Assembly: GCF_051020985.1 (NCBI RefSeq)
Contig: NC_135000.1
Location: 6,655,001-6,719,000, forward strand
Origin: Nomia melanderi
Lineage: Eukaryota > Arthropoda > Insecta > Hymenoptera > Halictidae
Direction of reading: 5' to 3'
Length of the DNA: 64,000 bases
Below the pieces are notes generated by a model. The model was given only the letters and a program-made list of their open reading frames with translations, did no database searches and was not told the origin of the DNA. Both the position numbers and the translations under genes were made by a program. This document shows, in pieces, positions 42,331 to 55,615 of the stretch (within the stretch, counting starts at the first letter, position 1; every line of letters begins with the position of its first letter).

Positions 42331-44029
42331 GCGCAACCTTTCCCCTTCAACGTCGAATATCTCGAGAACACGTCGTCGCGCGAGAAACCGCCAAGACACG
42401 TTTCCGACGCAATTTCTCACGGAGAATCGTTTACTTAGCCCACCCACTTCAAAACGTCGCGCTCCGAGCATGCAAGATCGATTCAGTCGGCTTCTCTAAC
42501 CACGACTTCGAAGACTGACATGATCATCGAGAATCCTCTCGAACGAAAAGAGTAAATACATCGTCATGAAACTTCGCGGCGTAGCGTGTCAATGTCCAAA
42601 GAACGTGCGTGAACTTTTTTCGCGCAAGAATAATCACGTTCTTCGAAGTCACGGCGGTTTTTTAGCGTTACGAAGTTCCGCCCGATCGTCGGAGCAAGAA
42701 GACCGCATGACGTTCATTGATATAATCCGAGAAACGCGTCGAATGGCAGTGGTGAGCTTGGGAGGAGACAACGGTGAACCGGTGATGCAAGGCAGAAGGC
42801 GTAGGCCTTGGCGATCGTAATCGTTAGTCACCGATAATACTGCTAACGAGGCCTCCAGCGTGTATATTCATGCGCAGGCCGCGGCAAAAAAGCTGTCTCT
42901 CGTGCTCTTGACACCCGGTCACCCCTTTGCCGTTGCACAATCACCGTCTCCGCGCCATGTTTCCACCTTGCCTATTCTCGCGTCTCATTTCCAGAGCGTG
43001 GGAACGCCGCAGTTTTTCCTGTCCGGTGTCGCCAGCCGATTAGACCTCAGATTTTCGCCGAATCAAGCCTTTAACACTTTTCAGGCCAGAATCTTCTTAA
43101 GGTATTCCAAATTTAGAAGAAAAATGAAGTATTGGAACCTCCGAGGAAGCTGAATTTTGAAGTTTGTTTCAAAATATTCGAAAGATCTGCTGTAGAAACT
43201 CAAATGATGCGTAGAGTTCATTCAATTTTCACGCGGAATCAAGCCTTCAACTGGATTCCTTGTCTCGCAATTATCTATATCTCAGAAGCACCGAACATTC
43301 GAAGTAACATTCAAAACAAATACTTTCACTGAAATACTATAACGAATATCTGAAGAAACTAAAAATAATCAACTATTACAATTTTTATAGGAACATAGCA
43401 TCCTAATGTAATCAAGAGGCTCGCTGCATCAGGATCAACAGGTGAGCTGATTTTTCGCTCGCTCGCGGCTGCCTCGGCGACCAAAAGGCGACTATTGGCA
43501 AGCAGAACCGCGTATTTCTGGAAGGAAGCTGACGATGAGTCATTTTTCAGCAAACGGATCGGTTTAAGGTTCATTCGCATTTCTTCCGTTTGCACACGTG
43601 CGGACGATAGACGACTATCAGCTAAAATGCATCGCTCCTCTCTCTTTCCCTCTCTTTCGTTCTTTTTCTTTCTCTCGCGTCACTGTTTCTCTCCCTCTCT
43701 CTCGCCACGATTCCGACAACGTGACATCAAGTAAACGAACACCGAGCGTCGTGTTATTTTTAGTGCGCCTCGACGTGCATGAATATTTTCGATTTTTCGT
43801 GCCAACGTACTTCGCCGCGTTGCAAATCATTCTGCGACATGTGACGCGACCGCAATACACACGAACGTACTTTTTCTTACTCGGCACTGCTACTTTTTTC
43901 ATTTAAGCGAGGACACCGACTACGGGCGTACTAAATTTAGGTAAGCTTGGCGAAATTTTTTGTTAATAACTATCGAGCGAAAAATTGAGGGATTTTTTTT
44001 CTCAGAATTTTTCGGGGCTTGAAGATTCT
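42331..44029. other. No gene recognised
   Basis: GC-rich to about 43060, then mixed. CT-rich tract at about 43630-43710. Open frames are short and overlapping. Confidence 0.5.
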
Positions 44030-44285
44030 TCAGGTATACTCAGAAATTCTGAAATACTTCCTGAGTTTTTCAGATATTTCCTGAAATTCCGAGATATCTT
44101 CAGGATTTTTAAGATATTTAGATATTTTTAAGTATTTTCAGATATGCTCAGATATTCTCAGACATTTTCAGACATTCTCAAATATTCTCAGAATTTTTCA
44201 GAATTTTTCAAATATTCTCAGATATTCTCAGATATTCTCAGATATTCTCCGAATTTTTTACAATTTTCCAAATATTCCCAGGAAC
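44030..44285. repeat. (TCAGATATTC)n 10-bp tandem repeat
   Basis: Units of CTCAGATATT and variants. A smaller patch of the same unit lies at 44786-44830. Confidence 0.85.
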
Positions 44286-45042
44286 CTCCCTCGCATTTTA
44301 GGAGATTCCACGAGCCTCCCCATGCATTTCAAGAAAATCAGCTAACAATGGCCGCAGGTAGCACGTGCGCGACCCGCTGTAAGTCCGAAACAGGGATGAA
44401 TCCCTGAATCCCTGACCCGAAAGCGGAGCTCGTTCGTCCCGGTTCCCGGACAGAGACGAAGTCGTCCTCCTCCTTCCACCACGCAAAATCCTAGGGTAGC
44501 TACACCTGAGACGAGAGAGAGGGAGAGATAGATGGGCCAAGGTCGCGAACACTGGGTGAGAAACTTGGAAAGGGGTGCGAGGAGTGCCGAGTGGCGAAGG
44601 AAGAATACGAACAGTTTCAGAACCAGGCGAAATTCCGAAGAGAAATTCCCTGTACTATTCAAACCTACTGCATTCTTCATTTTTCGAAATTATTCAGAAA
44701 TTATATGCTGCTTATAACATGATCTGTTTCTGTTTATTTTCTCATAAGAATTTGTTATTTTTCACATATGTAATTTTTTAATTTTTCAGATATTCTCAGA
44801 TCTCAGACATTTTCAGGTATTCTCAGAATTTCCATTTACATTCGTGTAACTTTTGGTGCTAAACGAAATCTCAGATTCCGATCATTCTGTATAGTTCGAT
44901 AACAAACATGCAAATTATCAACATTCCCTGTAGTTAATTTTATAATCGTTATAAAGTCAGTTCAAAATACACAACCAAACTTGGATAATAATTTTAAGAT
45001 CAAATTTCAGGTGTCTTTCGACATAAATCTGCATGTCTTTAA
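44286..45042. other. No gene recognised
   Basis: GC-rich at 44345-44560, AT-rich afterwards. Nothing identifiable. Confidence 0.5.
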
Positions 45043-45262
45043 CCCTTAGCACTCCAGATGGTTTCATAACGTGTCGGCAACTCCTACCAATTTTGACGGT
45101 AGTCCTACTGAAAATTAACAATGTTATAACATTTCTTAATACCCTTCTTAGTACAAACTTTGTATATCTGGAAGATCTAATCTTAAGGTAGTTTTCTTAA
45201 TATTCATTAAAATATTTAATATTACAACTGGTGCAATATTGGAGCCTACAGAGTTCAAAGGG
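45043..45262. mobile_element. TTAA MITE, family F
   Basis: TTAA 45039-45042, CCCTTAGCACTCCAGATGG to CTACAGAGTTCAAAGGG, TTAA 45263-45266. 220 bp. Confidence 0.85.
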
Positions 45263-45366
45263 TTAAATTATTACTGAGTTATTAAACTACTATCATTAAT
45301 AATACACATTTCAGAAATCACTTATTTTCTAGTACTTGCCACTAGTAGTGTTTTACAAACCATTAA

Positions 45367-45595
45367 CCCTTAGCACTCCAGGTTGTTTTGTAATCTATCA
45401 GCAACTGAAACTAATTGTTATAGTATTTCTAGCGAAAATGAGAAACGCTATAACATTTCTTCGACCTTTTATTTTCCTTATTACAAAATTCGTATGTGTG
45501 GAGAATCGAATAATTTTAGGGTAGTTTCTTTAAGATTCATTAAAATATTTAATATTACAACTGGTGCAATACTGGAGCCTACAGAGTTCAAAGGG
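45367..45595. mobile_element. TTAA MITE, family F, second copy
   Basis: TTAA 45363-45366, CCCTTAGCACTCCAGGTTG to CTACAGAGTTCAAAGGG, TTAA 45596-45599. Same orientation as its neighbour at 45043. Confidence 0.85.
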
Positions 45596-45604
45596 TTAAG
45601 TTAA

Positions 45605-45905
45605 CCCTCTGTAGGCCCATGTAACTTTGTAGTCGCATGTCAGTATATTGGAATCTTGTCGATTTATTTCATTTTGCACTCAAAGTGGTGAATAAAATTA
45701 AGTAATCAGTTAACTTAAACTTTTATACGCTCAGACGTGAAAGTTTCACGTCATTGTAACTTGAAAGTTACAAAATATACTCGTTTGAAGAAATTATTGA
45801 AACTATTGAATACATTGTTAATTCGTATTCATAAGTGGATATTTATCAATTTTTTATTGCATAGATTTTGTTATAATCACAAACAAAAATTCGGCCCATA
45901 GAGGG
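45605..45905. mobile_element. TTAA MITE, family E
   Basis: TTAA 45601-45604, CCCTCTGTAGGCCCATG at the left, GGCCCATAGAGGG at the right, followed by TCAA. 301 bp, inverse of 25077-25378. Confidence 0.8.
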
Positions 45906-46770
45906 TCAACACGAGAATACGAAAATCTACGAGTCCCGTCGGTTAACTGTTAAAAACCATGGAAATCGTCGCGTCTGCAAGTTGACCCTGTCCCGTTTCT
46001 AGGATCGCGGGGGGCGCGTGCGCGAGCGCAGGATCAGTCCAAGGATCAACCAGGTGGAGAGAGACCGGCTGGCTGGTGTGCCCAGCAGCCCTAACCTCGA
46101 TTCGAAGGCCCGCGGCGGGACACACCTGACCTGGATCAACCTAGAAACCGAGTATCCGGGGATGACCGGCACCTTGTTTCGGGTTCAAGTTCAAGGCTAC
46201 CCCCTAGCCGGGTCAGGAAGCCGTTTTCCTGGGGCTTCCAGCTGAAAACGCATCGAATTACGGCGTTCTCGTAATTAGCACATTTACCGACGTTTATTCT
46301 ACACTTTATTCTATTGTTCCTAGGAAACTACGCGTTCCTCTATATAAATCGCGAAAATTAACTTCAACGTAAGAGTATTGCAATGCAATCAAAATCGACT
46401 TAAACTTTTAGTATATAATGTTGAAAAAATTCAGTGATCGTCGAGTTGACGGGTTTTGTGAATCTAGTGTTACAGTAATGTTTTTCTTAGTTTTACGGGA
46501 GGTTATGGGAAGATGAAGTTAATTGATTAATATATAGTATTTTTAATAGTATAGTAATACTCGCTTAAATCTTGGAATTTCGGGGCCAGGAGAATTTAAC
46601 CGAGCAGGAAAGACAGGAGGAAGCTATCTGTTTCTAGGAACTGACTCGAGTAGAGTTTGGTAAAGGTAGAGAATCGATATAGTGAGTGGAAGTGGGATAG
46701 ATAGTCTGAAAACTGAGGGTTGAGACGCGGGACTTCAAAGCGACGCCGTGTCCGTTAATTTGCAAATATG
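45906..46770. other. No gene recognised
   Basis: GC-rich at 45960-46240 with no recognised motif, then AT-rich. Confidence 0.5.
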
Positions 46771-47292
46771 TAATGAAGCATTATGATGCTTGAAGAAATC
46801 CTCGCCCACATTATTTTTCAATATTGTTACATTCGACTGAAAAATATAGGAATACTTTTGTAAATAAGAAAAGGATTATATTGCTCGAAGAAATTCTCGG
46901 TCAGATTATTTTCCAATATTCTTACACTGGACTGAAAAATATAGGAATACTTTTGTAAATAAGAAAAGGATTATAATGCTCAACAAAATTCTGATCCACA
47001 TTATTTTCCAATATTGTTACGTTTGACTTAAAATTTTGACTTAAAACAAAACTAATTTTTGAAATAAGGAAAGGATCATAGTATCTGATGAAATTTTCGT
47101 CCACATTATTTTTCAATATTGTTACATTCGACTGAAAAGTATAGGAATACTTTTTGCAATAAGAAAAGGATCATAGTATTTGAAGAAATCTTCGTCCACA
47201 TTATTTTCCAATATTGTTACATTCGACTGAAAAATATAGGAGTACTTTTAGCAATAAGAAAAGGATTATATTGCTCGAAGAAATCCTCGTCC
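46771..47292. repeat. Tandem array, unit about 95 bp, 5-6 copies
   Basis: AAAGGATTATA/CATAGTA starts recur near 46871, 46966, 47070, 47166 and 47261. Each unit includes CACATTATTTTCCAATATTG and GACTGAAAAATATAGG. Confidence 0.9.
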
Positions 47293-47833
47293 GCAAGTCG
47301 ACAACTGATACATCCGTCGATTTCATTCGAATAATTCCGCGAGTCATCGTCGCAGTAAATAAACTGAGATTTTTATTAGGTTTCTCGGTCGCAAGGTTCA
47401 CGATCGCCGCGAGACCGTGTCCGGAGGCCGGAGAATGAAAGTAAATCGAAAACGTGCGGCTGAGAGGAAGTCCAACAGGAGGATGTCATCTGCTCGTAAC
47501 ACATTCTCGCTCCTCCGCAATTATGCATTGTGTTCATCGGCACAAAAGAACGGCGACGCAATCGAAACACGAACCGTCTCGAACCTCTTTGACTAACCTC
47601 GAAACCACCATTATGTATTCCATTTTCTAAAAATTCCATTCTTCATTATTTTTAACATCAAACTTGAAACGTCAATTATTTAGATTACAATATTTCAAAA
47701 CCTTCTTGTGCATTTTCATAATTTCTTCAGCAACAACCGGAATTGAAATATAATTCAAATGAAATGAACTGTCGATAGAAGAAATTTTGTTTTGTAAATT
47801 ATTATATAGAAATTCTAAATCTTCCAATCAGAC

Positions 47834-48106
47834 ATTATTTTTTAGGATTCAAACGGTGTTGCACTTCAATTCTGTTAGCAGATTATTTGATTTACATTTT
47901 AAATATATTTTATTATATGTTTCAATTTTTTGCGTTATTTCATTACAATATACAACATAAAACTTAGAACACCATATATTACAATAAAATAACGTAAAAA
48001 TTGAACCATTGCGTAGTACAACAAAATACATTTAAACAAGAACAACTTAAATATCAAAAATCTGACAAAATGAAACTGCAACACCGTTCGAATTCTGAAA
48101 AATAAT
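47834..48106. mobile_element. Fold-back (hairpin) element, about 273 bp
   Basis: ATTATTTTTTAGGATTCAAA...CGGTGTTGC at the left is complementary to GCAACACCGTTCGAATTCTG...AATAAT at the right (about 35 bp with few mismatches). Inner parts (TTGCGTTATTTCATTA / AAAATAACGTAAAA) pair as well. The open frames inside follow from the palindromic sequence. Confidence 0.75.
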
Positions 48107-48739
48107 TTCACCATAATATACAATACTTCAACGTTACAATTCTTATTATAATGTAATCTTATTATTTCAATATCTCAAATGCACTATGCACATTTTAAAT
48201 GTTACAGTGAACATAAGTGAACTCGGCGAATATCATATATTTCATGTTTATCGAGTAAACTCGCGTATCAAACGATCGAGAACCAGATGACACGAGACGG
48301 TCAGCAATGACTGGTAAAAATACCGGTCGAGTGAGTAATTCTGTGGAAGGAGCCAGGAGACGGGCAGCTCGGTGACAAAAGAAAACGTGAGTCGATCGGT
48401 TGCACATGCACCTCGAATGGCCTTGAACAATCGCTTCCCAGTGAAACCGGTCGCTTCTTTTTCTGCGCGACAACTGACAGACTTCGAGTCTCTTAACTTC
48501 TCACCCTTTACATCCGAAACTTCCGTTTCAAAAACTTTGGGGGGAAAACAGAATTTCTGCTAGTGAACAGACTGATGTTATTACTTTCAATTCGATATGA
48601 TAATTGGAAAGTGTTGTTTGGTATAGTTTGGTTATAGTTGGTGTATGGAAATTTAAAAAATGAAATATTGAAGCTTAAGATTAATAAACTTATTATGAAT
48701 ATATTATAATAAATTATAATAAACTTATGATTAATTCTT

Positions 48740-49015
48740 ATTTCTCATATTCTTTAATTTGTACATACAGACATCTAATTAATGACATTTCATTTAGATT
48801 GATATTAGAAAATATTCTACTTGATTAATGATATTTAATTTGGTATAATATTAGAAAATATTCTTTGATAGTCGATATTATCATATAATAAGTTCACTAG
48901 CCGCGAATTCTTATTATTCGTTTCTTTTAATTTGTACGTACAGACATTTAATTAATGACATTTCATTTAGATTGATATTAGAGAATATTCTTTGCTATAC
49001 TACATTAACATATAA
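48740..49015. repeat. Direct duplication, offset about 180 bp
   Basis: Two copies of TTTGTACATACAGACATCTA and TTAATGACATTTCATTTAGA in AT-rich DNA. Confidence 0.7.
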
Positions 49016-49849
49016 ATTTAATGTTTCAATTTTTATTCCAACAGTTTCCTATTCACAGACGGATTATTATATCGCAAGTATTTAATAAATATGGAAATTC
49101 CTACTCCCCTAACGTGCAAATTAACCAAATTCGCGAATTATCACTTATGAATATTCGATCATGTGCTCTATAAACAATCAGCCTTTCCCGTTCATATATA
49201 AATGATCGGAATAAGTGCACTGTGTCGGTCTAGTAAAAACAGAAAAGAAACTTCGGATTAACGTACCCGATCAAGCGTTCCACGAAACTGTTTGTTCTCC
49301 CGCAATGGAAATTTATGGAAATATAGACATTTATAGAATTAAAGCGAGACTTACTTCCTCCATTAACAGTTCGATTACGTCAAAAACGAAATAAATACGC
49401 CTGTCGCGCATTACCGCTATTTATGAATGCATAAATCGGCCGGTTAATTATATCAAAATATCGTATTTTCCGTATGCACACCGGATGCACTAATATTGAC
49501 GAATAGCCGCGAGAAAAGGAACAGAAGAATTTCGATTAAAATTTAACCCTATTGCGATACTCGGTTTTATCAGTAAGTTTGACATTTTATTGAAAAAATA
49601 GGACGTATATACTGACAGTAATGATTATTAGACAATGTCCATCTATTTATTCAATAACATTTCGAATTTATAGATGCAACGAGGCTTGAAATATTTAATT
49701 AATTAAATAATTATATACAATAGTTATGCTATACTGGTAATAAGAATTATTAGCGTTATTCACTGTACAACAGTCAGCAGTCTCTTAATTATTTCTGAAT
49801 GTTAATTGAATATTAGATAATAAATTAGAAATATTTCTTGAAAGAATTT

Positions 49850-50400
49850 AAAGACGAAAGGGTTAATACAATATAATTAGTACGAATTTACCAACAATGA
49901 AAAATTGTAAGAAGGTGAAAAGAAACTTTTGCATATTTTTAATTGTTACTTGAATATTGAAGAAGAAAATCTAAAAGAAATATCTGTTTTCAGAATTTCC
50001 AAAGCATTTGGAAACGAAAGGGTTAATAATCCACTTTCCAAATAGACAACAGAATACTCTTTCATTTTAAATAAAACAAAATTTAATTAGAACAGATTAA
50101 CTGACAATCAAGCATTAAAAGAAATCAAAAGGAAGTTCTTCATTACTTCTAAATGTTAACTGAACGTTAAATTTGAATGATTTGTTTTTATGAATTTTCA
50201 AAGAATTTGAGAACGAAAGTTTTTTAATAGACAACAAAATACCCTTTCATTTTAAAGAAAACAAAATTTAATTAGAACAATCAAGCATTAAAAAAAACCA
50301 AGAGGAAGTTCTTCATTATTTCTAAATGTTAATTGAACGTTCAATCTGAATGATCTGTTTTTATGTGTTTTCGAAGAATTTGGGAACGAAAGGGTTAACA
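49850..50400. repeat. Three diverged copies ending GAACGAAAGGGTTAA
   Basis: Units of about 155-185 bp with AAATGTTAACTGAAC, ATGATCTGTTTTTATG and GGAACGAAAGGGTTAA (about 49860, 50015, 50390; the middle one at about 50220 has lost the TTAA end). Confidence 0.7.
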
Positions 50401-51140
50401 ACCCACGCTCCTAATCGCGGCGCGTCGGTGTCTCTGATGTCGGCTGGCCGCGCAGAGGAAACCGGACATGACTACAGAGTCGCGTGAAGCTTCGTTGAGT
50501 ACCGCGAGGTCTCCGCCACGCATCAAGGCTCCTCCTCTGTCTGTTTGCTGTTTTTTATCTTGATTTTTTTTCATCTCTCTTCTTTTTTAATACCCTGCCC
50601 GCGTTTCTCATATTCACCCGTTTGATCGTTGCTCGTTCAACCATTTCTACAGTGCTCTTTAATTAATCCTCTGCACTTTAACCCTTCCGCCGGGGTTTCG
50701 ATTTTAATCCAATTAAATATAAACCGACGATTAAAGTATAATTGAAATAATGGTTTTTGAAGAATAGCGTTTTTACTTTTGCATTTGTTATTTCATGTTC
50801 GATATTATTTTTTTAAAAGACACTCGATATTGTTAAAGTAGAGGCTTCGGGGATTAAAATGAGCTTAAATAGATTTTTTTGAGAGTTCTTTTCACGAAGT
50901 TACATTAATTTGGGGAATCGATGAATTTTGGGGATTTTTTGATGGTTGAGATTGTAAATTTCCAGTGTGGATGAATTTATATTGTAAACTTTGATATTTG
51001 AATTTTTAATATACTATGTTGACGAAATGTTTCAACTTTTTATATCTTCTATTCAGATCACTTCGTTTTCAGTTCATTACTATTTCCTCTTCGATAAACG
51101 CATTTTTATAATGGTTACCTTGACTGGTATAAATAATAAA
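50401..51140. other. No gene recognised
   Basis: A short GC-rich patch (50400-50530), then T-rich DNA. Nothing identifiable. Confidence 0.5.
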
Positions 51141-51886
51141 TAATTTATTTAACACTAGAACTACCCCCAGTATTCAAAATTTTTTTCACAATCAGTATTT
51201 CAAATTTCTGTTGAAAACTGCGAAAACCGACAAATCTGAAACCATTAATTTTGGAAAACGTGATAAATCTAATGTCAATTAAAAATATCAATTTTCCTAC
51301 TAACATCGAACACAAACTTTATAACTCCAATCACAGAAAAAAGACAAATCTAAAACCAGTAATTTAAACAGGTACGCTACTCCTACTATCAAATAAAAAT
51401 ATCAATTTTCCAATTAGCATAGAACACAATACTGTACAAACCCGATAATAATAAAAGAAACCAAATAGACTGAAAATCCCGCATTATCGCGGGGCGTGCG
51501 ATGTGTTAATTTATGTAAGATTTCCCTTTACGTGACTTGCTGACAGTGTCATCGATATTCTAACAGAGAATAATAAATATTCATAACGAGAAACATCGTT
51601 GAGTGCAAAGGGTGAATGTACACAGACGCAGTATTCCCAACAAAAGGAGAAAACCCCGTAAAACCGAGCAAACTCTACGAAACAAGTGGACGTTCCTCAC
51701 TCACCGGTGTCCCGCCATCGTTCTCGCGTGAACGTCGCCGACAGTACTCACCTGTAACAGAAAAGAAAAAGAATCGAGGAATCCGATCAGCGATTTATCA
51801 GAGTCAAGCGAATATCTCGGATCGCAGTTTACCGATCGATCGGCCGGCCGTTCGCACGGTGAATCACGTCGTCCGGTGGATTCGGA

Positions 51887-52190
51887 TTAATTAAAATATC
51901 CTTTATCGCGGGATTTCATTTCAACGGACCAATGCATTCGTTCGAGACGTCTATTATTCAGGATTAATTAAAATACCTCTTGCCATAAGATTTCACTTAA
52001 AGAGAAACGCGTTCGGCGAACGATATATATGTTGTTTCGGGTTCGTTAAGGCGCGCGCGCCCTTTCGTTCGGTATTAATTAAAATATCTGTTAGCCGGGG
52101 ATCCATTAAAATATATTTTATTCGAAATTAATTAAAATATCTCTCGGCGTATCGTTGAACTGAGCGACATTGATTAATTCTCGATTAAAA
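51887..52190. repeat. Interspersed TTAATTAAAATATC motif
   Basis: ATTAATTAAAATATC or a one-base variant at about 51887, 51964, 52074 and 52128, plus a shorter form near 52175, separated by GC-richer unrelated DNA. Confidence 0.65.
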
Positions 52191-52559
52191 TAACCGGCCG
52201 TTCCGAAGGAATTCTATTTAAATAGACGTGATAACAGTAACGTTTCCTCGCGTGAACGTTCGATCGAAATCGTGCCCGAGCCACGAAACAAGGCCGCCGG
52301 TCAATTAAGCGGTTAATTAAATCGCGGCGTCGATTTCCCTCGATTTGTATTAAGAAGAGGAATTTATTTCCGGCGGCGATTCCAGGGTATTACGTACTCG
52401 GCCACCTGTTGTTCGTGAAACGCGCGCGCAGGTATACGTGCGCGAACGGGGGGGAACCGCCTAATCGTCTCTGACACGGCCACCCTAGCCAGCAAGTTCG
52501 AAATTTCTTGTTGACACGTGATATAATCGATAGTGATAATCAGTGGTGATTGATACGGT

Positions 52560-53245
52560 GTTTTGGCTGGTAGATTAGATTAAAAGGGTGGTAGAATTGT
52601 ATTTGGTTGTCGGTTAGATTAAAGGGGATGGTGGAATGGTATTTTATAGTCGATTAGAATAGATCAACACTAAAACTACGTTTGATCTATGATGATTAGA
52701 TATAAAGGTATGACGATGAAATAAAAATCGGTAGAATTATTTTGACACTGGAATTAGCAGATAGATCGAAATGACCCATTCCTGTTTTCTTCATTTTGTA
52801 ATTATTAGAAAGATAACGGATGTTTCTGTGAGGAATTGTTAAAGAAATTGATTTAGTGATGTGGAAACTGAATTATAAATTAATTAATGTCTCGATAGAT
52901 GCATTGTTCAAGTTGCTATAGAGGAATTTCGAAATTTCAGTTTAACTGTTCGGTTTAGTGTTAATGGTAATAGTAAAATAGTATTTGATAGTGGGTTGCA
53001 TTAATAGTAATAGTAGAATAGAATTTGATAGTAGATTAGATTAAAAGTGATAGCAGAATATTATTTAATAGTGGAACAGATTAAAAGTGATAATAGAATA
53101 TCATTTAATAGTGGAATAGATTAAAAGTGATAGTAGAATATTATTTAATACTGGATTAGATTCGAAGTGATAATACACCAGTATCTAACAGTAAATTAGA
53201 TTAAAACTGATAATAGAATACTATTTAATAGTAAAGTACTATTTA
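52560..53245. repeat. Tandem repeat, unit about 45 bp
   Basis: ATTAGATTAAAAGTGATAGTAG followed by AATATTATTTAATAGTGG. Clear copies lie between 52970 and 53240, with more diverged copies at 52560-52660. Confidence 0.85.
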
Positions 53246-53570
53246 AAATAATATTCACCACTAGATAATAGGGAACAACCCCTCTTAAAGTAAGCGTACA
53301 ACTTTTAAAATCCAATATTCTTTGTATTCAACAATTTAAAACAGTATAATAAGCAACACTATTCGAAAATATTTCGAATACCATTTAAATAATACCTTCA
53401 GACTGAGAACTTCAGCAAATGAAACATTCCTCTTTGAATAACCTAATTATCTTCCCAAACAATGTTATCAATCAACAACCATAACGTTCAAATAATTCTT
53501 CTGATTAACCATTACAATTTCCAAATAATCCCTTCGATTAACCGTTCCAACTTTCGAATAATCCTTTTAA

Positions 53571-53809
53571 CCCTCTGCACTCCGTAAGCGCCTCTCAGTC
53601 GGCAATTAATTTGACATAGCAAAATTGTAAAGCGTGATATTTAATATTAAACTTTGTACACTGCATCTATATGTCAAATATCGAAAGAAAATAGTTTCGT
53701 TCCCCAATTTATGTGCGATTTCTCGTCAAGTCAGTTTGAAAGAATGTCGCTAGTGTCTGATTAGATAATATTGAATATTTCCAACGAAAAACTTCTCGAG
53801 TGCAAAGGG
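53571..53809. mobile_element. TTAA MITE, family A
   Basis: 239 bp, TTAA 53567-53570, CCCTCTGCACTCCG to CTTCTCGAGTGCAAAGGG, TTAA 53810-53813. Confidence 0.85.
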
Positions 53810-54248
53810 TTAATTAACCATTGGTAGTCTTTGAATAATCCTCCCCTCATCGTGATTATTAAACATAACGATGTGGAACACCTTCTCACTGTTTCCGCCG
53901 AGACACACTTCTCTCCCGGGTGCACGCTGGGAAACAGAGGGCTCTTGCACAGGAACTTCTCACGGGCTCGCGAACGGCCTCGACTGATCCGAGTCTTTTG
54001 TGAAAACGTTCCGACCAGCGTCGCGGGATTACCATAACAAAATGTACTGATTACGGGAACGAGTCGAACCGGACTGACCGGCCAGGGGCGAGGGAAGAAG
54101 GTTTGACAAACAAAATCGTCCCTCGCTCTCTGGCCCTCTCTCTTCTTGCACGCGGCGACCAAGAGAACAGGTAAACAGAATCTTATACCGTATGAAACTG
54201 TTTATTTCGGAAAAAATCGAGTTTTTTAAAGAACCTTTAACACGTTAA

Positions 54249-54682
54249 CACGCTCCGTGCCACGGAAATTTCGGTCATATTTTGTTTATGAACTGTATTG
54301 ATTATTTAAATAAAATATCAAGTTATATTCAAGTTTCTTTTTTAATTTTATATATTTCGATATCGTTTCTTGATGCTTTCTGTGCTTTTTAACGTATACA
54401 GCTATTCTTGACCATGTGTTCCTTAAAAATATTTTGTTACAAAAATTAACGTGTACCACATGTGGTAATCTTAAGCGTTTCCCCATAGGGTTTGTCTTTT
54501 GTAGCAAAGAAAAGCAGGAACAATTATGAATTGTTTGGCGTTGCAACGTTTGTGTTACACCATTATCAACATAGTTACGATATTAAACATTTTCATTTCA
54601 TGTTGGTTATCTCGTATGTTACGATTGTTTTTTAGTCATTCAGAAGCGTCAGTCGCTAGTGACTGACATGGCGCTTAACGCG
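54249..54682. mobile_element. TTAA MITE, family H (long copy)
   Basis: TTAA 54245-54248 then CACGCTCCGTGCCACGG; right end ATGGCGCTTAACGCG then TTGA. Shares about 150 bp (CAGGAACAATTATRAATTG, TATCAACATAGTTACG) with 59814-60032. Confidence 0.75.
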
Positions 54683-54689
54683 TTGAATC

Positions 54690-55615
54690 TATAAAATGAA
54701 TAATCTATAAAATCTATAAAATTAATCGTCGAAAAATCAGTTGCTTCTATGAAGGATTCATAGCTCACGGTTCATTAACTTCAACATAATAAAACGTACA
54801 GTAACAACGATAATAATGATAGTAATAATAAACATCACTGGAGCCACCTGAGTTATTATACTATATTATAATAATTACAACGATACTGCGACAGATAATA
54901 AATATTTGGAACCGAGCTCTTATCGGGGGATTTATACGGGCCGCGGTATCTCGACCGCCATTTTTTCTCCCTCGATTCCACGGGGAAGCCCCGACCGACT
55001 AATTACAACGTAAAAATTTCCAGCGTTACCGCGGCGGAATGAGCAACACGATCGTAAAAAAAGCAAAACGCGGCTTTTTAATTGTTCCGTTACGGAAGGT
55101 TAATTGGTAATTTCTCTCACGGTCGCGGAACGTCTCACGCGGATCTCTGCTTTTGTCAGTCATCCCCCTTTCGCCGTGCGCCGGCTAGAAAAGAGATTTT
55201 TTTATTCTTTTCGCAGGCGCAACGTTCTTGTTCCCTCTTTCTTTGCGGGAAGAACATAAATGAAAATGAAATTGAATTCGACGAACTGACCTTTTGCGGT
55301 CGAATGTCGACTTCGGGGTTTAATGGATAAAATCGAGAACTGCTAAGGGATAATTATTAAGTTATATAAATGAGTTGAATAGTAATTATAATCATTGTAA
55401 CTTGGATAATAATTATGTAACTTGAATGATAGTTATGTCTTGGATAAGAATTCTATCTTGAATAATGATTATTTCACTGATAATGGATTGACGTGTATTT
55501 GAAAGAGTTAGGGATGAATTATGGTTAAAATATTATTTATATAATATTATTTATAATTATTTAAGATTATTTGTGAAGATAATAATGACGATAAATACTG
55601 CTAATAACTTAACTA
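54690..55615. other. No gene recognised
   Basis: AT-rich with a GC-richer part at 54910-55240. Nothing identifiable. Confidence 0.5.
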
